Positions 11,480 through 22,269 of a stretch of 64,000 nt of DNA are shown one piece after another. Location: NCBI GenBank assembly GCA_035610365.1, contig CM069433.1, positions 58,332,487 through 58,396,486 on the forward strand, written 5' to 3'. Source of the DNA: Aquatica leii. Taxonomy: Eukaryota; Arthropoda; Insecta; Coleoptera; Lampyridae. The notes below the pieces were generated by a model, which saw only the letters and a program-made list of their open reading frames with translations, did not search any database and was not told the origin of the DNA. Positions within the stretch are counted from its first letter, which is position 1; each line of letters opens with the position of its first letter. The translations under genes and the position numbers were made by a program.

Positions 11480-12840
11480 AGACTTTTTATTAAATAACAA
11501 CATTAGAAGATGCAAGAATAAAAAAGAAAAGAAAGAAAACAACTTCAGAGACAGGAAAATTTTACATGTGTATTTAAAATACATATGTTATAATAAACAA
11601 AGTAATGTACATATATTATGTAAAACTAAATTAAGAGTATGAGTATGCGTAAACTAAATTTTATTGTAATGTTTGTAGAAGTTAATTGTATCACGTGCTT
11701 AAAGTTATTTAGTGACTTATTCTAATTACTAGTGTTACTTCACTTATTAAAGTTGTTTTTAAATAAAATTACAACAGTTATGTACTACACAAATACTAAA
11801 TTCTATTGAATACACATTTATGGACAAATGTGCCTGTTGATCATCGTATTCTAATAAAAAAGATAAATGTAACTAAACTAGACACAGGTGTAAATGTACA
11901 AATAACAATATGGGGGTTTGCAAATTCCATAAAACAAGCAATTAAAAGTATTGTAATCAATAGATTTAGTAACTAAAAATATGCATTAAGTCAAACTAGA
12001 AATAAACTTTGTTTAATTACAAAGTCACGTAAAACTACAAAATAAAGTAATGCTTTAATTTGAGACACTAAAATATTTCTATTCTATTGATAACCGTTAA
12101 TTAATGTTCTCACTAGAAGCGTAAAGTTTCTAAAACTTAAAACAATGAAAGTTTGTTTGGTATGTTGTAGCAACGAAAACCTCGGTACCTATCTCTAGGC
12201 TACAAGCTCTTTGCATTATATCTCAAAAGACATAGATGTCAACAACTATAACGAAGAACAAATTGAATCTGTTGAATAAAGTTCACTTTAGAAATTGTTG
12301 AATTGTCTTACGATTTGAATAGGACTAATAATTTACATATAACAAACATGCAGTTATATTCGTGATATCTTCTCAAACGTTTTTGATATGCGTATATGTG
12401 CATATAAATACGTTATTAAAAATTTTATAAGTATAATACAATAGATTCATATTAAACTCAATTCTAGAAAACTATTTTAAATTATAAAACTATACTGCCA
12501 AAACTTACTGTTGCATCAAAGTAAACATTCAAACTTCTAAAGTGACATCATAAGTATAATGTTGGTAGTACAATTATCACTAACGAAATTTGTCAAGTAT
12601 TAAATTTAAATGTTTTACGTAGTACCAACTCTTAAATGTGTAAATGTAAGAGCATTTGACTTTATTGCATTTTTAAAGTGTTATTCTTCTAATCGTAAGT
12701 AAATTTCAAAAATTTTAAACAAATTTTCTACCAAACACACATTCAGTTAAGTTAAACATGACTTTCAAGCATAGTTTTGTGTAGATTTTTGCTTTGCCGC
12801 TATAGAGTTTTTTCGTCATTACGTAACTACACTAACAAAC
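11480..12840. other. AT-rich stretch, no gene seen
   Basis: Low-complexity AT-rich sequence with no reading frame or repeat that I can support. Confidence 0.45.
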
Positions 12841-12883
12841 AAATAATGATGTTGTAATAGCGAAGGCTTCCACGGCCGGAATC

Positions 12884-13313
12884 TATACTAACATTAGAAT
12901 GTCTTCCGGGTTTGGACCGTGTCATAGTTGCAACCGGAGCTGCCAACGTTTCGCCCACTTTCGTAAGGGGCTTCATCAGGGCGTGAGATAAATCGCAAAA
13001 CTCAAACAAGCAATCGAAATCTAACTAAGAACTTCTCAAAAGTTAGGTTATCCACTTGTAAAACAAGCCATAACCTAAACTATGAAAAGGTAAGAAAGAA
13101 AAACGATAACCTGAAAAAGCAAACGTTTGCTTGTTTTACAAGTGGATAACCTAACTTTTGAGAAGTTCTTAGTTAGATTTCGATTGCTTGTTTGAGTTTT
13201 GCGATTTATCTCACGCCCTGATGAAGCCCCTTACGAAAGTAGGCGAAACGTTGGCAGCTCCGGTTGCAACTATGACACGGTCCAAACCCGGAAGACATTC
13301 TAATGTTAGTATA
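12884..13313. repeat. 185-bp inverted repeat, about 99 percent identical arms
   Basis: Left arm 12884-13068, right arm 13129-13313. The right arm ends in GACATTCTAATGTTAGTATA and the left arm starts with its reverse complement. Arm identity is far above that of other repeats in this window, so it is either a young insertion or is kept alike by gene conversion. A transcript through both arms would form a long, almost perfect RNA hairpin. Confidence 0.9.
13215..13260 (+). ncRNA. Hammerhead-ribozyme-like core (copy on plus strand)
   Basis: The plus strand reads CTGATGA (from about 13218), then AGCCCCTTACGAAAGTAGGC, then GAAACGTTGG. CUGAUGA and GAAA are the invariant boxes of the hammerhead, with GCC/GGC able to close stem II. 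In the opposite arm (minus strand, 12990-12945) the stem reads GCCC/GGGC and is better paired. I cannot place a convincing UH cleavage site and stems I and III, so activity is not shown. Confidence 0.4.
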
Positions 13314-13325
13314 AATAATGATGTT

Positions 13326-14080
13326 TGTGATGCTTTAATTTAAATCGTTACTACATATTAATTTTAAAGTTGTTAAAACTCTAAGTCACTAATTCATTGC
13401 TTTATAAAACAATAATTAAAACAGTTCTATTAAGTATTAACTAAGTTTTTAATTTTGTCAGACGATAGTAGCTAGGTACCACTGTGTAGTTTAGTTTAAA
13501 AACAGAAAATTTTATCGTTGTTCAGTTTTTGTGCATTTATTATCATTGTTTTATTTTAAATATTACAAAATAATAATTATTCTAAGTAGATATTAATAAT
13601 TGTAACATTACGGGTTAGGTATACAAGAATATTCAAATGCCGCATGTTTCGTATTTTTTTTACATATTCCTTACACAAGAATTTCGTTTTCAGGAAAATA
13701 CTAAATAGACTAGTAATGTCTCTGTATTTGTAATAAATTTCTTATTCTATTTATCAATAATTTTGAATTGATTCTTTATTGATTGCAGAGGGCTTATACC
13801 TTTAGCGAACATTGTCGTTAAATAGATCACTTTTCAATTTTGTTATATCTTTAACAGTCATTCTACACAACATTTTGTTAGGTTAAACACCTTGGTACGG
13901 TTTTCTGTGCTGTATGAATTTTGCTTCGGGCAAAAATGTCATTTACAAGTGGGGAGGTTATTGGTTATCAGTTTTGACTCTAACGTTAAGGAAACAGCAC
14001 GTGAGTTAACGCCATGCCCAGTAATACCTAGATTTTGGGTATTGTGAACCATCTTTGTTGTTAATGCATAAATCAATTAC
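13326..14080. other. Intergenic, moderate AT, no gene seen
   Basis: No frame recognised. Positions 13860-14040 are somewhat richer in G+C and include half of the inverted pair described separately. Confidence 0.4.
13972..14005 (+). repeat. Inverted repeat pair, left member
   Basis: CTAACGTTAAGGAAACAGC with flanks recurs in reverse complement at 17805-17839, about 29 of 35 positions matching by eye. The 3.8 kb between them holds no transposase, so these are more likely two copies of a small repeat than the ends of one element. Confidence 0.45.
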
Positions 14081-14082
14081 AG

Positions 14083-14280
14083 TTTTCATTGCCAGAATTT
14101 AACTTGTAAATATTAGTGAAATAGACTCGATCAGTGAAAAAATCATTTAAAAACTTGGCGCATTCCTTTTATAATAATCGATGAATGAACTATTTGCTAC
14201 TTACTTGTGACACCGTTCTATGTCTACTGGTTACCAGCAATTTTAAGGAGATATTTTGAATATGCCATGTCAGGAAAACC
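14083..14280 (+). other. Candidate spliced exon with possible start codon
   Basis: TTACAG precedes 14083 and a very strong donor, GTAAGTAA, starts at 14281. Just before the donor lie two ATGs (14262 and 14267). The second, in GCCATGT, has a good context and would give M-S-G-K-P before the junction. G+C content is above the background. There is no conserved protein to test this against, so it may equally be a chance pair of splice-like signals. Confidence 0.2.
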
Positions 14281-14289
14281 GTAAGTAAC

Positions 14290-15760
14290 CTTTTTTTGTG
14301 TCGAACGTAGATACGGACGACCTAGATATACATATGTTCTCACGATTAATTATGTATATTTACTCGCTTGATTACCTATTGAAATTATCACCGGTGCGTT
14401 TTGATTCTGACTGCGTTATATTCACTAACTTTAATATTAATAACTTACCTGCGTGTATAAAGTGTTTCTTAATTTAAAGATGATACTAGCATTATTGTAT
14501 TTTTTCTTACAAACAATTAGTTATTATATACTTCGCTTTCTGATTGTTTTTTTTTGTATTATTTTCTTTTTATGTTGCCACTGCTCTAAATATGATTATT
14601 GTTATATTTGTGTTGTTTGAGTTGTTTACCTTAAGTGTTTCTCTGGCGTAAAGGGGAATCTGTAATATACATTTCTCCCGTTTTGGCGCTATTTGAGTTA
14701 CTTTATAACTGGCACATCAAAGATTAGACTTAATTGTATTGGTTACACATTTATGACTCTTTTCAAAGCTCTCAGCTACCGCTACTTTTAGTGTGATTAA
14801 ATTTCTGCTAAGATGCTTACTGCAGCTTCATGTTGTTGACAATTTACTAATTTCAAATACCAATACTTTTACCAATAATATTTTATCTACAAATATTTTT
14901 TCTTACTTTAGACTTAAACGTTAATATTTTACACATTTGTATTAAAAGCTTTTTAAATTTATTAGAAACTCTTGCAATTCTAAAAATATTTTAAAAAACT
15001 GTTTTAACAAGATAATGTTAAGTTAAATTCTCTTCTTAATTCAAAAATAAAAAATTTTATTCTCTCTCTAAGACAAATTTATAAAAAGTTAAATGAGATT
15101 CATTTTTCAATTTTTTCCCCTAATGCAAAATTAGAAGATTATTATTTTTAATCGATTTATATCGCAAACGTTCTTTGCTCTTTTGGTAACAAGTTTTCCC
15201 ATTTCAAGATCTAAACTGTAGGTACTTTTGCCACGTGCTAACATTGTGTGTTTTGAGTTTTTGTAATCTCATTAGATCCCTTTTTATACTCATTTTTAGT
15301 CCAACAAAAAAGTGTAGCGGGATTTAATTTAGTTTTCAAGGTTCCTCTCATTAAGTAATAAGTTTGAATGTGATGAAAATAACATGTCCCTTAATTAGAA
15401 ACTTTAAGCATCTCTTAATTTTTTTTACAATCGAATAAGAACATTGCTACACTTTTCTACGGTTTTCTAAATATTTTGAAATACGTTTGTAATCTTATTT
15501 ATTTACCTTTTCATCCGTCAATTATCTATTCTAGGAAAGAAAGAAAGAAACCGAAATCCGCCATTTTTAACAGTTTTTCTTATTTCTTTTTTTTAGAAAA
15601 AAATTCCATAATAATAATTTTTACTGATTTACTAAAAGGAAAAACAATATCGAAGCGCACAAACATAGAGGTTAGTCGATATGACAACATAAGCTCAATT
15701 TGCCATATTTCGGTTATACCTTAATCAAATCAAAAAAAAAAAAAAAAATTCAAAATTTTT
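14290..15760. other. AT-rich stretch, no gene assigned
   Basis: An 82-codon frame at 15476-15724 is rich in K, F and I and has no motif. It overlaps a poly-A run at about 15731-15748 and I do not treat it as a gene. Confidence 0.4.
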
Positions 15761-15764
15761 TTAA

Positions 15765-15890
15765 CGTGTTAGGAAGTCAATACAAACGTGTACATATCAC
15801 TTGAAAGTGGTTTTATGACAAAATAACCTTAAAAAACATGTAGAGATTCCTTCATCATTCTTTATAGGGAAGTTGTGTGGTGACCACACC
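15765..15890 (-). repeat. Interspersed repeat, copy B (inverted)
   Basis: Reverse-complemented, this matches 59040-59165 at about 80 percent: CTATAA(A/G)(A/G)AATGATGAAGGAAT, then TTTTTTAAGGTTAT, AAGTGATAT(G/A)TACACGTTTG and ATTGA(C/T)TTCCTA. It ends near TGTGGTGACCACA (about 15875-15888). Non-coding and family unknown. Confidence 0.7.
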
Positions 15891-16631
15891 AGTTTTTTTG
15901 TTTTATAAAACTTTTTATGGAACTCATTTACTTCAGATATCGCAAAGAAAATGCATTGAAACGCAGTTTTCTGACCACAAGTCGGGTATGTAAGAAAAGA
16001 ATGTGAACCATACTTGTTTTAGAAATAGTGTTACATGCAAAAGATGTTAAAAAGAAAATTGTCTAAATAATGTAACATGATGAAAGATTACAAATTGTCT
16101 TTAATATCTTACAATCAACAAAGACAAAGTATTTGTTGCAAAAGCGAGAGTTCACTTAGTAGAACGGTAAACAGAAATTTAAATTTATGGTTAAACTCAA
16201 AGCTTTCATAGCACTAAGTTCGTAAAATTAAAATCACAATTTTAATTTTAAACGGTAATAAAATAAATACTTTAATTTTGATATTGTTGATCCAGGATGA
16301 GGCTTTCGTTCGGTCGAAGGTTACCAGATGAAATTGAAAAGAAATTCGGGTGGTTTCTAATAACGCACTGACTCCATTGGAACACTTTCCTTAAACCGTC
16401 ACAAGACAAACTTGAATTGTGTTGCACTAAACATAAACAATTCTTTGATTTGGTAACAAACTTGAGAACAAATAAATCGTTTAAGGCGTATATTATACGA
16501 AATAAGAAATTATTTCCACCATAAAAAACTAAAATTCACTGTGCCCTATATTCTTACTTCCCACGAAATTCTATTAAGGGACGACTTCACAATTCCGGAT
16601 TTACATTTTGGTACTAGAAAGTTTGCAAAAG

Positions 16632-16660
16632 ACTCTCTCTCTCTCTCTTTCTCTCTATCT
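16632..16660 (+). repeat. CT-rich microsatellite
   Basis: An interrupted (CT)n tract of about 29 bases. Confidence 0.8.
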
Positions 16661-16806
16661 GTCCAAAAAAAAATCACTGATACTTATAAAATGTACTTGA
16701 GACTTTAATAATTCAAGTGCAAACGCACTAAATATGTACTTAATACAAATTGAAATTAAAATGATTTTGAAATTGTAAAATATACTTAATAATTACCCGA
16801 AATTAC

Positions 16807-17088
16807 TTGAATTGTATTAAAGAAATCCAAATAAATAACACAAATTCGAAATCCGCACAAAAAAAATACGCGCAAAATCAAACGACGCGACGGTTACAAT
16901 ATATCAAAATGAAAAACTTAGTAAGTATCTTTCTCACTTTTTTCAGATGGGTTCTTTTCTATTCTGCAGTATTTCGTGCCTTTTTTTGGATTTTGTTATT
17001 GTTTAAAAGAGTTATATTAACTCTCGTTGTTGGGTTATTTCTGTTCATTTGTATTACACGGCTAACTATAAAAAATGAATTTGATTAA
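16807..17088 (+). CDS. Hypothetical small membrane-like frame
   Basis: The 93-codon frame has a polar N-terminus (N, K and Q-rich) and then two hydrophobic stretches of about 20 residues, around residues 37-58 and 60-86, ending in IKNEFD. A strong donor-like GTAAGT begins at 16919, 4 codons into the alternative start MKNL, so the hydrophobic part may be intron. No family is recognised. Chance origin is likely in DNA of this composition. Confidence 0.15.
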   Translation: MNCIKEIQINNTNSKSAQKKYAQNQTTRRLQYIKMKNLVSIFLTFFRWVLFYSAVFRAFFWILLLFKRVILTLVVGLFLFICITRLTIKNEFD

Positions 17089-17089
17089 T

Positions 17090-18960
17090 TTCACGTAACT
17101 TATACAATAAGTTAAAATTGATAAATACGAAACAAAAATTAAATTATCACAAAATTACAGTGATTAGATAATAACTATAAAAAAGACGATCACTTTAATA
17201 GTGATAACAGGAGTCTGGTCGTTTGTGTATACGACCTCCAAGTAATTAAATATATAAAAAAACAAGCTATCTTTTCAAAATTTCTAATATGTGATTAACT
17301 AATATCATATCCAAAGTATACCCCTAAAATTGCTGAAAATTAAACTGATACGTATACAATCATGCTATCACAAATAAGCTGCAAAAATTTTCATACGATT
17401 AATTAAAACCAAAGTGCGCTGAGCTTTTAGACGTCGTTTCAGTTATACTAATAGGTATGCCACCAATTCTTCGTAGTTATTTGCCCCGCAGAAGATATAT
17501 AAACGACGGTTTCAATTTAACGTAGATTAATGCTTGATATGATTGACATCTACCTAATACGGTTTAGTTCTTGTATCTGTGTATGCTTTATTTAACGACT
17601 CCAAAAAGAAATTAATTAGCCAGTTATAAAGATTTTCTGACATAACAAAAACGTGCGGGTGACCAAACTATGGTACTAAAAGAAAAATTCAAAATACACT
17701 CTTACCCTAGCGAATCTTTCAGATGTAACACATCAAAATCAAAATTGATTTACACATTAGTAGTTTGAATGTTCCAAGATTTTTAAAATGTAGAAATCAC
17801 TGGGTTCACGCGCTGTTTCCTTAACGTTAGAAACCAAAATACTAATCAGCAACGTCACGTTTACGACTGAGCCAAATTCATACAACGCAAGAAACCAAAC
17901 CAAAAGTTTTTTTAACATAACTACTACTACTCATGTATGTTTTTATTATTTATTCATATTTATTGTTGTTTAATTTTACATAATAGACTGTTAAAGTTAT
18001 TAAATACGTTCAGCTTATATTAATTTTTTAGTTAACAACTTTGAAACTGTTAGTATACTTTTTTGTATTTTATTTATTGTTAGTGATTTAGTTATGCTTG
18101 ATACCCAAAAAATATGTACTATTAAATTATTAAAATAAAAATTTTAAATTGTAAAGAGACCTGAGGTCTTAAAATTTGAACAATAACTTTCGCAATTTGA
18201 ATGAAATTTTTATTTTAGCACTATGTTTTATTGCAGTATTGACACATTGTTATACACCAAAACGAATTCTCCTAAAAACGCTTTGTTGTTAGCTTACCAA
18301 GATTTTGAGTTTAGTAATCGTCTATAGTTATTTCACAAACATTATGAGTAATAACCACATAGCTAGCAATAAATATTACTAAACGTACATATATATCTGA
18401 TTACTCAGGATTACACTTAATTATATACGTAGCAAATTTGCAAACTATTTAACTCAAAAGACCCAATTAATGTTAAAGATTTCCTATTTTTATGATACTT
18501 TACAGATAAAACATTATTTTTGTCATTGTTGTATTTAAAACGCTTTTTTCGGGTCATCTCCTTACCGAATAAATGACAGTTTAGCACAAAAAAGAAATTG
18601 ATTTTAATACATTTAGGCTTTAATTTAATATTGATACCTGCTTATAACACGTAATTGGCACAGTAAAATTAATTTAAAAAACTAAAAAAATGTCAAGAAA
18701 ATCTCACATTACTAAAGAGCTAAATTGAAATACGAGGCGTTTTGTGCCAGTATTTTAAAGCTCCGAGTCAAGTAAGAGTTTTTACTGACGTGTTGTGCAT
18801 AAAATTTTTCCGCAAATCGTAAAAAAGACTAAATTTACAAATTTTACACATCGTTTTTGCGAATTCCATAAAAATCAAGTTTGTCAATTTTTTTGCAACT
18901 AGAGTTACAAAGTAAAACTTCAAAAAAATTGTGCGTGTTGTGAAGACAGTGTTAATTTAT
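17090..18960. other. AT-rich stretch, no gene seen
   Basis: Apart from the short inverted repeat member at 17805-17839, there is nothing I can support. The Crypton-like pseudogene begins at 18971; its 5' boundary is not visible. Confidence 0.45.
17805..17839 (-). repeat. Inverted repeat pair, right member
   Basis: Reverse-complement partner of 13972-14005, sharing GCTGTTTCCTTAACGTTAG. Confidence 0.45.
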
Positions 18961-18970
18961 AAAAAAAAAG

Positions 18971-19864
18971 ATGAAAGAATATGAAAATCATTACGAGAAC
19001 ATTCTCTTCGATGTGAGTGAAGCTGCGGCTGCTGTTACTGACGATTCATTACCGGGTAAATCAAAAGAGTGGTATGAAAGGCCACAAATTTTCAAAGATT
19101 GGCTCGAGAAAAAAAGTTACTTTACTTACCAAAGAAGCATTTCTTGTGTATTTTGCGGAAAAAAACATGTTTGCAGAAACTCTCAAATCTGTGGAGCAGT
19201 TATTCTATGTTAAAATCCGTGTTTTTATTAAAACAGAATTTAGACATTAGCATGGGACCAGATTGATAAATTTCTTCTTGAAGCTCCCGACAAAAATTTT
19301 TTGTTGGTGAAAGTAAGTTATAACAATAGGTAAATAAATACCTCAAAAAAAAATTCTTATGTATTTACAGGTCGCGTTTATTTTTGGTGTTTCGGGAGCT
19401 TGTTGATGCAACGAATTATCAAAGATGTTACTGGATGACATCGAAGATCATTTTAGTAGTACATATTCCTGATTCTAAAACCAAAAAAACTTCGTCGCAT
19501 TGTAATTGTTGATGAAGGAAATGTTGCTTTGTACAGGCGTTATATGGCATTACGCCCGGTTCATACTCCACACCTGCGCCTATTTGTAAATTACAAGCAA
19601 GGGAAATGTACTGTCCAACCAGTGAGGCTACATTTATTTGAAAAATTTCTTTCTAACATTGTAACGTATCTTGAGTTACCTACACCTCTAAAATACACGA
19701 GGCATTGTATGCGCCGCAGTTCAGCGACTATGTTAGTAGACGCTAGGAGCGACGTTACTAATTTAAAAAGACATAGAGAAGTGCAAAGTACAACAGTGGC
19801 TGAGCGCTGTATCGAGGATAAGCTAGATATAGCAAGAAAAATAAAATCAGTATATAGTATATAA
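18971..19864 (+). pseudogene. Crypton-like tyrosine recombinase pseudogene
   Basis: Decayed tyrosine recombinase, the DNA strand-exchange enzyme of Crypton transposons. Order: N-terminal part (18971-19120) with KEWYERPQIFKDWLEKKSYF; frameshift; SAM-like core-binding helices (TKEAFLVYFAEKNMFAETLK, to 19200); another shift; WDQIDKFLLEAPDKNFLLVK to 19312; a 58-nt intron (19313-19370); VAFIFGVSGAC-stop-CNEL (19371-19418); frameshifts; then DEGNVALYRRYMALRP and RHCMRRSSATMLVDA (HxxR kept), KRH, and TVAERCIED to 19864. The family has an Arg between GAC and CNEL; here the codon is TGA (19404-19406), one C-to-T step from CGA. The nucleophile Tyr of the TVAEGYIE-like block is Cys (TGT, 19808-19810). 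Two catalytic positions are thus lost. Identification is confident, from memory of the family pattern. Confidence 0.85.
19313..19370 (+). other. Retained 58-nt intron in the recombinase pseudogene
   Basis: GTAAGT at 19313-19318 and TTTACAG ending at 19370. Joining the flanks in phase 0 gives the expected core LLVK-VAFIFGVSGAC across the junction, where family members read a continuous KVAxIFGISGAC. This protein continuity is the evidence that it is an intron and not just decay. Confidence 0.8.
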
Positions 19865-20077
19865 TAATGCTTTATCCATAATCTGCTACGATCATGCCGG
19901 TAAAGAGATTTCGACTGGGAATTTTACTTAAAATCTGAAGCTCGGTGATAAATCACTATCGGGAATCAATAATTCAAGCATAACAAGTTTCACAATTCAT
20001 ATTAATGTAATTAATATATAGTTTTGAATAAATTGTTCTTTTTTAAAGTATCTTTCTTATTTTGCGTTTTGTAAAGT

Positions 20078-20134
20078 CTTTACAGGACTAGTCCGTAAAG
20101 TTCAATTTTCCTGCGCGTAAATAAGCAGGAAAAT
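20078..20134. repeat. Two adjacent palindromes downstream of the recombinase
   Basis: CTTTACAGGACTAGTCC followed by GTAAAG (20078-20100) is a near-perfect palindrome with one bulged A. Then ATTTTCCTGC (20105-20114) and GCAGGAAAAT (20125-20134) form perfect 10-bp arms around a 10-base loop. They lie about 215-270 bases after the recombinase stop, near where a Crypton 3' end might fall. Both may also be chance or transcription-end hairpins. Confidence 0.6.
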
Positions 20135-20139
20135 GTTGT

Positions 20140-21490
20140 TTTCAAGACGATTTCCGGAAAAATCTTCTATTTTTAGATAGTAAATTACTTAGTTTCCACA
20201 AATAATACATACATATTTTAATTTCAGATAAACAATAATTGGTCGATTGTTAGCATCATTAAATAGTGTTAGATTATAAATTCATTTTTTTTACATACAT
20301 TTTCAGGCGAAAATTTTTTAATTACATTTTAGAACGAATTGTAACGACATAATTTAATCAGCTTTCTGTACATAACCAATTATTGATAACCACTTATAGT
20401 ATAAATAAATTGATTTTAATCTGTTTTATGAAAATCATACTTTAGTTTAAATGTTTATACTTTTTGTATTTTCTGTTTTAAATTACCGAACGCTTCATAC
20501 TCAAGGTACACATATGCATATTATAAATAATTTTTAAATTAGTAGCTTTATAACTCCACATTAAATTTAATAATAAAAGCATTAAAAATATGAAATGCAG
20601 CAATAATGCCATAGCTGCTAATTTTATTCAGAGAACATGCTATAGATCATTAGCGCAAAGTGGTATTCACCAAAATATTTAAAGTGAAAGAGCATTTTAA
20701 CGTTTTTTTTTACATAAAAATTTTTTTTAGTTTGAAAATTTGTTTTACAATTATACATACTTATTTAATTAATATAAGATTAATTATATAGTTTGTTGTA
20801 TGTATTAATATATGTAATTAATTAATTATTTTTAAATATAAACAATTAACAATTATATACTACAACAGAAGTAATGCATTAAAGTAAATAAATTTTCTAA
20901 ACCAAACAAAAATATTTATAGTAATTTTTTTTTAATTGTGTAATCAGTTTTCTTAATAAATAAAATTTAATTTTAATTTGCAGTTCAACAATAAATAATT
21001 AATTTTTAGGATTTATGTAGGATATGATACGTTTATCTTTTTAAATTACGGCATTAGCCTTTAGTAACAACAAACCGCATTGAATTATTTTTAACAAGTA
21101 ACTAGCAAAATCACGTTGGAATATGTATTTTGTTATAAAAAATCGATAAAGTACTCAAAAACACATAAACAAAAATTACTTTCAAATTATAAGCAACAAA
21201 TGCACTTTTCTTATTTCTAAATTAAAGTGCTTTTATTAGAAATTGGAAAGTCTTTTAGTATTTTAAAAAATATGTAAATTGCTTTATGTAGTCAATAAAA
21301 ACGGCAAGGAAGTAGAAAAAGAAATAACGTTAACGGATTTTTTGTGTAATAAAGCTTTAATACTTTATTAAAAGACAAGTTTTAGTTTGTATTTTAAAAT
21401 TTAAAATTGCATTTTTATTATATAGATATTTACGTGTTTAACGATATACAATTATTCAAACAATAAATTGTTTCTAAATTTATGGATTAT
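20140..21490. other. AT-rich stretch, no gene seen
   Basis: No frames or repeats beyond low complexity. Confidence 0.45.
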
Positions 21491-21499
21491 TTATGCATC

Positions 21500-22265
21500 T
21501 AGTACAGCACGAGAAGAAGTATGCGTTAAAAGAACATTATCGTCCATCGATCCTGGTCAATGAGAATGATAGCTGAACGCCTCTAGAGACGTTACTCGGA
21601 CATCCGTAGAGTTGCGACATTCTCCGATATCACACCCCGGGGTTGTTTTTATTTCAGTATCTCTAAAAATAACAAAAACAACGAGCTTCATTTCAGCTTG
21701 TTGAAGAAAAAAGTTAATATATATATTTTCATCAATTAATCTTTATAAATTGTTTAGTAATAAATACTTTGATTATATTATTTAGATATTAGCGTAATAA
21801 ATTATTAGGTTTAATATTAATCTATTAAAAAATTTAAGAACTCATGTAGAATTGTTAATGCGGAACTGTGTTAAATTATGATTTTTCAGTAACGTTTTAT
21901 TATTTCACAGAAGTGAAGTGTTCGAATAAATTGTTTCCATTTTTTCAAGAAACAGAGTTGACATTATTGGGGTTAACTGTCAAGAAGAGTATGATGCAAA
22001 CGAACTCGATCAGTTTGAGAGCGACATTGTCCTTTGTCGTTGATTGTTATGTGCGATAGGTGATTCAAAGAGCTTGCTGTGGTCAGCGGTGGATTAACGA
22101 CAGAATTCTCTAAGGACGAACGCAATGTTATCGTTCCCTACTCAAGACAGTGTCCGTGCAAACCCCTTGAGACCCATTCTGTAGAAACCACAATCACCGT
22201 TGAGGATTTTAAACACACTTTGAACCTCTGACTACTCTCGGGATTATTACAATGAAGAAAAACTA
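21500..22265 (+). other. GC-richer unassigned segments, possible coding debris
   Basis: Two islets (21500-21650 and 21935-22265) are clearly richer in G+C than their surroundings and look like once-coding or promoter DNA. A 63-codon frame (21868-22059) and, in another frame near 21950-22045, a string reading DIIGVNCQEEYDANELDQFE suggest an old acidic protein segment. I recognise no family. An old transposon or gene fragment is equally possible. Confidence 0.25.
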
Positions 22266-22269
22266 CAGC

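Larger units (their letters stand above)
12841..13325. mobile_element. Penelope-like inverted unit with 13-bp target duplication
   Basis: AAATAATGATGTT occurs at 12841-12853 and again at 13313-13325, flanking a 185-bp near-perfect inverted repeat (12884-13068 and 13129-13313) with a 60-bp spacer. The only mismatch I see between arms is one C/T in the stem next to GAAA. The left side has 30 extra bases (12854-12883, with GGCTTCCACGGCCGG) beyond the arm. The arms carry CTGATGA-x19-20-GAAACGTTGG, the hammerhead-like core found in the terminal repeats of Penelope-like retroelements. Inverted, partial arrangements and variable target duplications are known for that class. No GIY-YIG or RT frame remains. 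Assignment to Penelope-like elements is inference from the core and architecture. Confidence 0.65.

Noticed and set aside
12827-13009. 60-codon minus-strand frame
   Set aside because: Lies inside the inverted repeat arm and its flank; the non-coding Penelope-like unit explains it.
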